Shown piece after piece: positions 57,447-64,000 of a DNA stretch of 64,000 bases. A program made the position numbers and the translations under genes. The DNA comes from Stagonosporopsis chrysanthemi (Eukaryota > Ascomycota > Dothideomycetes > Pleosporales > Didymellaceae): the NCBI GenBank assembly GCA_022560025.1, contig JAFISE010000063.1:110114-174113 (forward strand). The letters are read 5' to 3'. The notes beneath the pieces were generated by a model. The model made no database searches and was not told the DNA's origin. It was given only the letters and a program-made list of their open reading frames with translations. Numbering within the stretch: position 1 is the first letter of the stretch; every line of letters starts with the position of its first letter.

Positions 57447-59849
57447 GGTAGAAGCTGAGTGTGAGTCTGTCGGCACTTTGGTTTCTGTTCGATTTGTATT
57501 CATGCTGCTTCCAGAATGAGTTTAGTGGAGGCTACGAAAGGAAAGGTGCCATCGCGCCCTTTCCCCGCATCAGCGTCCGACCTTGAGTCATTGTTGAACA
57601 CCACCCCTCGAGGTTTTTGGCACAGAAAGTATGTAAATCACAAATATGTGTTGGTAGAAATATGTTGCAAGAGCAGTATCACTGCTGTAGACCTTACCCC
57701 AGCTATTCGCCACTTCGCCCCTAGGTGCCTTGCTGCCCTCTATAAGTTGTTCGACTCAGGAGATAGTTGTAATGTGGCATCGCGTCGAGCACATATCTTG
57801 CCAAGTCCTCTCTATCTTCATCGCTGAACTCAGCCTTCCACGTTGCTCTCTCAGTCTCGAGATCCGGACCTCGGGCGGCTTAGCTCGGTATGATACCCTT
57901 CGATGCACTCATCGTTGACAGGAGAACAGCGGTCATTGGACCGGTCTCCTCCCATGTCCCACACTCGTAAATCACCACCTCTGGTTCTACGCTGATCCGA
58001 ATGCAGACATCGTGTACCGCAGCTTTGTCGTTGATAATATCGTCGCAATGACCTGCGGATGCAGATCAGTCCCCTGGTCGACATACCAGTCATACAATGC
58101 GCGAGAAGTGCGCGGCGCCATGGTTATGGCAAGCATGGGTAGGCGAGGGCAGATGTGACTTAAAATTCTCTCTTCGGCGCGCACTATGAAGGGGAACATC
58201 AGAGTAGGATGTCTGGTCTGGAAAATTGGCCCTATAGACAAGAGTGAATAGACGAGAGTAAACTGTACGGCATGCTGGTTTGATTAGTCTGACTGAGCTG
58301 AGTCGGGCGCACTGCGCTTGTAAAACGTGGTTGGCTCTCTTCATCGCCACCGTGAATTTGGGGAAAGAGGGTGTCTGAACCTGAGAAGAATTTGTTCAGG
58401 AAGACCTAGTTTCCCTAAACGGGATATATTGGCGAGACCGGGCTGTACGACCCGACGTGGCTAGAAACTGTATGTGGAACTGGGACGGAAGCTCCGTTCC
58501 GTCCTGCTGGTTCAGTGAATGTAGATGCGCCTGGCGGCAACCTCGGCAAGGTCGAGTGAGTTTCCTGGCCGTGTGTATTGGCGCAGCTAGCGCAGAAGCT
58601 CAGCCTTGTGAGCTCGGCCTGCTAGTGGTTCGATGCGTAGGTACGGCCCGCCCCGCCATTACCGTAGCTAGGGTGTTGGGATCGAACGATCGAACCGCTA
58701 CCATCTAGATGCGTGTGAGGCTGCATAACGTAGCACACTATTGCAGACAGAAAAAATCGCGTATGAAAGCCGTCTGATGAAAGAACAAGGGATATAAGAT
58801 CTCCAAACACCAGCAGTTATATGTATTGATTGACGGCTTGAGCGCAAGGAAGGTACTGGTCGACCCGAGGCGAGACATAGCACCCGCCCTCCTTAAGGGG
58901 CGATTCTTGAGCCAATAGATTGAGACCCTGCTAGCGTCGAGGTCGCTCGGTCGCTTGCAGTCTAATTTGTAGATGAGAGCTTCTGTGATGTTATAATCGT
59001 GGAGTGCCAAATGCGAAACAACGTGTTGTGGTGAGATGGTCGAGAAGTATACGCGGGTGACCCGGCCCAAAGATATATAGCTGAGCTTAGCAGCTATCTG
59101 ATAAGTTCATATAGCCTCATTGTGGTGGTGTTGATGGTGGGACGAATCGGCCATTGCCCTGTCTGAGGCAACGGCCAGTCTGCTTCCGCTACGCCGGGTA
59201 TTTATTGTTGATGCTTTATGTAATACTAATTTCAAAGTTGTCTGTCCTATTTTTCTTCCCCGCTCGGATACACCTGACTGCGATTGCACATTGAACACGA
59301 TTCGTGCGTCAAGGGAGAGTGGCAAGGGGACTCGCAATGAGCCGAGTGTGGCGCTAAGGCTAAGGTTGAAGCTGACGGGAGGTCTAAGGACGGGCTGAGC
59401 AGCAGGTGGCGGCCAAGAGAGTTTGTTCAAACAGCCGGGCTTTCTGAGCTCCAGGCAAGAGGTGATGCCGTAGTCTGGGGGCGCGCAACTCGCAACGGCA
59501 GCTATAGGCGACGAGGCAATCGTGAGGATCGTAAAGAAGCGGAGGCGTAGGCCAGGGCATGTGAGGTTGTTTTGTAGAATTTGTAACGCACTAGCTCACA
59601 GCATTCTGTAGTCAACATGTTTAGACTTGTTAGTGTTGGAAGCCCTACATCGCAACTGCTGTAAACGTCTTTGTGACTCTTGCAGCACCCTCCTAGCCTG
59701 GTCACGCTGCGAAGACCAATGACATGAAATCGGAGTTATCACCGGTAGTTAGCTAGACATCTAGAACCTACTATAATTGTGCGGGCTGCCCTGTTCGCTT
59801 GCAGCAAGACGATGCTGCAGGGCAGCAGGGTACAGTGCAACTAATAGAG
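57447..59849. other. 2.4 kb without a supportable gene
   Basis: Short frames on both strands with no known motif. A small frame near 58241-57987 has a protein-like look but no family match, and I could not extend it by splicing. Confidence 0.5.
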
Positions 59850-60480
59850 CTCCTGAGTTCTAATATAGAAGAAAGTTAAGACAAGCAACATTACATATAA
59901 CATAGCTATCTTAGAAATTACTAGCAGACTCTATATATAAATCTTTAAATAAAGCCTTAGTTATAAAACTTTGAAGTCTTCTCTAAAATAGCAACCTTTT
60001 ATAACTTAATAGAATTAAATAAAACAAAAGTAAAAATAATAGTTTTCTAACTTAACTTTTAAAAACTAAAAGAATTTTTTTTAAATTTAGTAAGAGGATA
60101 TATATTTTTATATAGAATATAAAGTAATAGATTATAACCTTATAGCTAACTTTTACTATTCTTTACTAGTAAGTATCTATACACTAAGCCTTAGTAGTTA
60201 CTATACTATTACTATATATCTACTAATACTATTTAGTTTTACACTTTAAGATATTAATGCTAATATATAGCTCTTAAATATTAGTACAAGTAGAAATAAT
60301 TAAGTAAAAAGATTGTTATATCTTATGTACTTAATTTATACTAGGAGTAGAATTCTAAAGAAAATAGTTAGCCTAGTTAACATCTTAGAATATATATACT
60401 AATATGCTACCTAGCCTATCTAGTCTTACAAAGCAATATGCTAGGAAGCCTGTATTTGTTCTTAGGTAAAGCAGCGAAGC
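59850..60480. repeat. AT-rich, TA-dense island (possible RIP relic)
   Basis: A roughly 630-bp island is strongly AT-rich and full of TATA, TTAA and TAAATA words, with no open frame of note. It is flanked by sequence of ordinary composition. The look fits a transposon copy decayed by repeat-induced point mutation, but no element is recognisable. Confidence 0.6.
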
Positions 60481-60679
60481 TTATTTTGCTGGCACCTCTC
60501 TAGAAAGAGTGTCGGTGTGAGGAAGATAAAATGTTGCCCACCTGCGTGGCATTAACGATGTCAGCCTTTGTGTTGTTCAATAGATGATAAGCAACCACGA
60601 TCTGTCTTTCTGCAGTGGCACAAGTCTCTAGAAAGTCAATCTTTCCCTAAACAACTCTTTACAGCAGAACAACCGCAAT

Positions 60680-63017
60680 ATGCGGTCACGACTTGGATGG
60701 TAGGTAGAGTAATAGCTCTAATACACTGCTACCTGCTAACCTTTGCTGCAGTCTCACCTGCCGCCAGAGGAAGCTGAAATGTGATGAGAAGAAACCCGTG
60801 TGCAGACGGTGCACCAGAGCCTCGAAAGAATGCATTCCGAGCTCAGGCATCGTCTTCCGCCATCAACACAATGCATCGTTGAATGGAGAAAGTCTGAGAG
60901 ACGAAGATTCTATGAAAAGCTTCTATGCATACAAGGACACGTTCGATGAGGATGCGGTATGGACGAGCATTCCTAAGCATCGTGAGCATTTTGTTTTCCT
61001 GCATTAATCTGCCTATCTGATACGGTCGCAGTCAGCTTTGTCACTACAACTAACCCATATCTTGATTCTGATACTCCTGACTTAGGCACCATCGCATCAA
61101 CTTCAGTGAACTCGCCAGCACTATTCGAGACCCGCTCTGTAGCTTCATGGTGCACAGAAAGCGAATCTCATTCAATTACTAGTACACCATCGTGTTCAGG
61201 TCCCAAACCAGCTTCAATCAGTGCTCCTTGCTGCTACACGCCTGATCTCGAAGCGCTATCACCGCTGATACAGTCGCCTCCAGGCTCTACTGTAGAAACA
61301 CCCATCTCTCCGCCTGCATCGCTATTTGATCGGCACACATGTCCAGTAATGACTACCCCTACGGCCTTGCCACTTATTTATTCCAGTCTCAACTCGCCGT
61401 TCGACTCAATTGGTTACATGCATCGATCAGTTCCGATATCAAGCCTACGAGGGTCACCGCTTCGCTTAGACAGGGGTATGTCCACCCAGGATGATCGCGA
61501 GATTGACTTACTTCTAAGCTGGTTTTCAGAAGGTCCTGGATACTGGATGGACCTTTTCGACGTCGGCAACCACTTCACATCTCACGTTTCTATACAGGCG
61601 CATGAGAAACCACTACTCAAATACGCAGCTGTTGCCTGTGCTGCAAAGGCGCTCGCGCATGTTCAGGGACGCAGGCCTGCCATGAGAGATAGTGTGACGT
61701 GTCAAGCTGGGATGCAACAGTACCCTGATGCACCAATAGTTGACTGGAAGTACAAAACAGAGGTGTACTACAGCACTGCCGTGTCACTGCTGTTGCACGC
61801 TCTCACCGAGGAGATTGCAACCCGGCACCATGAATCTAAAGGTCAACTCAGACAGTGGAATGGCGATCGGGACTTGACATACGATGGGTCAGCACTTAAA
61901 CGACGACAAACGTCAAGCAGCACGTCCTTCAAGTCTAGCACTGAGGACCTTTTAACAGTTTCTGCTATTCTCTGTTTCTACGAGTTCTTAGACTCCTCCG
62001 TTTCAGAATGGGAAAGGCATCTAACTGGTGCGAAATCTCTCCTTGCGCTCTCACAAGAGCACGTTATGCCGTTGCAATTATCGACCCCGACATCCTCAAT
62101 GTACTCCGCCAACTCCAGATTCGCCTCCAGAGCTTGGAGAGTGGCGTTCTGGAACATCGCCAGACAGGATATGCTCGCAGCTTGGAAGTACTATAATCTA
62201 CTAAGTTAGAAGTGCTACTAACATACATTTAGTCATCAACAAGACAAACACAAGGCTCGATACCGAGGATCTAACACTATGGAGGGAAGCTGGTCTTACG
62301 ATTGACGAGAGAGCCTATATCATCTACAGCAATACGACATCATGCCCGGACCTCGAAGAATACGATGCCAGGATGGAAGGAGGACTCATTTGCAATGCCT
62401 TTGTTTGGCTCATGGCCAAGCTAGTCAATTTCATAGCTGTGGGCGGTGAAGTTTCTGATAAAGCGGACATGGGTTGGAATGGTGTTTCCCAGCGCACCCG
62501 CCTCGACTACTGGTCCAGTCTTCGAAAAGAGTTTCAGGTCTGGCACGAAGGCTTTTCCCTCGCCTTCAAGCCTCCCACCAGGGGGGTTTCGCACACTTCC
62601 GACCAGGCCTCGGACGACAACAACACCTCTATGTTCACTGAGATCTGGTACACAACTCCCATGTGCGCATCGACCATGCAGACCTATCACATGTCTCAGA
62701 TCCTCTTGTTTATGAACAAGCCACGCGAGTGCTCACTGGATTGTAATGGTGTAGCAACTCGCATATACCGTCACCAATCCGTTCTGGCCATATGCCGAAA
62801 CCACAGCCGTGAAATTGTTCGTATCTCACTCACTCAGCCAGACAAGGCCTTTCGCGTCCACTCAGTCCAACCTTTGTTCGCCGCTGGTCACTGTCCCAGT
62901 GACGATCAAGAACGCGAAGTTATTTTACGGCTTCTGCGAGACATTGAGTCTGAGATCGGCTGGGCCACAGATCACCTAGTACGGCAATTGATAGACCAGT
63001 GGCAAGAAGTGGAGTGA
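60680..63017 (+). CDS. Zn2Cys6 transcription factor, possibly splice-damaged
   Basis: The model uses exons 60680-60699, 60752-60981, 61032-62183 and 62233-63017 (728 residues). Exon 1 splices into the zinc-cluster signature GCLTCRQRKLKCDEKKP ... CRRC ... C (from residue 7), a classic Gal4-type DNA-binding domain. A long Ser/Pro-rich linker and the fungal-specific middle homology region follow, with a SWFSEGPGYW block around 210. Such factors often control neighbouring pathway genes. The last intron is problematic: the reading frame requires a donor at 62184 that reads GGAAGT, not GTAAGT. The nearest GT donor (62188) shifts the frame. The branch site and acceptor look normal. So this is a rare non-canonical intron, a sequencing error, or a broken gene. 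Confidence 0.75.
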
Positions 63018-63495
63018 GAAGGTCTGGTGATATGATTGGGTAGCTGATAGGACGCTCCACATTAGAGCTGATATCATTCACCTGCCTTGACTACGACAAA
63101 ACTGTTAGCAGATCCAGGCCCAAGCTGTGCGAGTTTCTAGAAGTTGTGAGAGCAATTATATTCCATACACAGAAACGGACAGTAACCGCGGAGGTAGACT
63201 GTGCGCAGATATCCTAGTTATGTAGAACTGAATGTAGTGAACTGGAAGTCGCAGCATGAGGAAGGTTGGTGCTGTTGCGCGATAATGGAATGATGGATGC
63301 GTCACTTCTGCGCTAGCTACATCTGAACGCGACACGACCAGGAAGCTCGATCGAGCTTAGAGAGGTGTTGGAGGTTGTCTTCGGAGTACATAGACACGAA
63401 ACGCATCGTACAATGCTTGCCTTTTGTGTTTTGATTGATTCTCAATGTACAGGATGTCATAGTCCTTTCTACAGGCGAAATAGGCTTACTATTTG
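63018..63495. other. Convergent intergenic region, no gene seen
   Basis: Lies between the ends of the zinc-cluster factor and the alcohol dehydrogenase. Nothing distinctive. Confidence 0.5.
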
Positions 63496-63909
63496 CTAAT
63501 CAACTTTGATGCAGACCTTGCCAATGTGCTGGCCAGAGACCAAGTACTCAAAAGCCTGGACTACCTCGTCCCTTGAGAATCCAAAGACCTTCTCCACAGG
63601 AACATTCAGTTTCTTCTCGACCACGAAGCGCGTGACATCTTCCAATTGCTGCTTGCTTCCCACCATGATGCCTCTCATCACTGCACCTTTGCCCAAGGCA
63701 AGAGCCGCCACATCTGGCATCTTTTCCTGTGGACAGCTCGCAAGGAAACCAATGACAGCAATATTACCTCCATATGCTACGGCATCAATACTTTGCGCAA
63801 TCGTTCCTGCACCTCCGTTATCAAGCACATAGTCCGCGCCTTTGTTGTCTGTAATTCTGAGGACCTCTTTGGACCAATTCGGCGTGGTCTTGTAGTTGAT
63901 CGTACTGTA
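63496..63909 (-). CDS. Zinc-type alcohol dehydrogenase (MDR), partial
   Basis: This is the 3' exon of a gene that continues past the right edge. The visible 137 codons, from 63909, end in IGKVCIKVD. The sequence GADYVLDNGGAGTIAQSIDA and the AVIGFLAS strand belong to the NAD(P)-binding half of medium-chain dehydrogenases/quinone-reductase-like proteins. The visible part shows no catalytic zinc ligands because these lie in the missing N-terminus. The exon start follows a CTTAG acceptor (63910). The upstream sequence to 64000 did not give a convincing exon. Substrate unknown. Confidence 0.75.
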   Translation of the reverse strand, partial: YSTINYKTTPNWSKEVLRITDNKGADYVLDNGGAGTIAQSIDAVAYGGNIAVIGFLASCPQEKMPDVAALALGKGAVMRGIMVGSKQQLEDVTRFVVEKKLNVPVEKVFGFSRDEVVQAFEYLVSGQHIGKVCIKVD

Positions 63910-64000
63910 CTAAGCCAAAAGTCTGTTCGCCCGAAACGCACGTGCCACCAACACCCACCAAAACACCAGAGCGACGCGTTCTTTGACGCCACATTACTCC

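Noticed and set aside
57987..58241. 84-residue minus-strand frame with protein-like look
   Set aside because: No family match, and I could not link it to other exons by valid splice sites; left as non-coding.

Overview
This is a gene-dense window from a filamentous ascomycete (Pezizomycotina, most likely a dothideomycete-type genome; the class is inference). The signs are short introns of about 38-140 nt, mostly GTRNGT...CTRAC...YAG; Zn2Cys6 and Dal5-type families; fungal-only families (DUF7580, F-box/2EXR-like); and nuclear genes for mitochondrial proteins with presequences or twin CX9C motifs. There is no operon structure. I reconstructed gene models by hand, joining open frames across introns and requiring consistent phase. 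All multi-exon models listed give lengths divisible by three, except the partial gene at the right edge.

Layout. 1.6-4.0 kb: Hsp70-like ATPase (-). 4.7-6.0: single-pass membrane protein (+). 6.5-8.3: protein with a fungal helical N-terminal domain (+). 8.65-9.66: HhH-type DNA-glycosylase-fold protein (+). 10.1-11.0: F-box/2EXR-like protein (-). 11.6-12.2: small membrane protein (+). 12.4-13.9: ferroportin-family transporter (-). 14.6-16.2: mitochondrial AAA-type protein (+). 16.2-18.7: no gene. 18.7-20.4: Dal5-type MFS transporter (+). 20.7-24.1: C2H2 zinc finger-pseudokinase protein (-), head to head with a DUF7580 protein at 24.4-26.3 (+). 26.6-27.5: UTP11 (+). 27.6-28.3: HSD10-like SDR (-), whose start codon touches a 14-bp minisatellite with an assembly gap. 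29.1-29.7: CMC1 (+). 31.1-33.6: lipin/PAH1 (-), divergent from an FN3/coiled-coil protein at 34.5-38.1 (+). 38.4-39.2: TAF9 (+). 39.2-44.5: a long repeat-rich stretch without genes. 44.5-47.0: THG1 with a very long insertion (+). 47.5-48.5: secreted CE1 esterase (+). 49.2-50.6: Dcr2-like phosphatase (-). 51.2-51.9: TMA23-like (+). 53.5-54.5: F-box-family-like protein (+). 55.2-56.6: FAD monooxygenase (+). 56.7-57.4: methyltransferase (-). 59.85-60.48: AT-rich island. 60.7-63.0: Zn2Cys6 factor (+) with a suspicious splice donor. 63.5 to the right edge: zinc-type alcohol dehydrogenase, partial (-).

Much of the window is housekeeping: ribosome biogenesis (UTP11, TMA23), transcription (TAF9), tRNAHis maturation (THG1), lipid synthesis (PAH1), and mitochondrial biogenesis or metabolism (CMC1, the AAA-type protein, the SDR). 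Two parts look accessory. One is 20.6-26.3 kb, a divergent pair of kinase-fold proteins without recognisable catalytic residues, reminiscent of signalling or non-self-recognition repertoires. The other is 55.2-64 kb, a monooxygenase, methyltransferase, zinc-cluster regulator and dehydrogenase that could form a small metabolic cluster. The most notable single observations are the roughly 410-residue insertion in THG1, the pseudokinase, the GG-AG intron in the zinc-cluster factor, and a duplicated gene end between the FN3 gene and TAF9.
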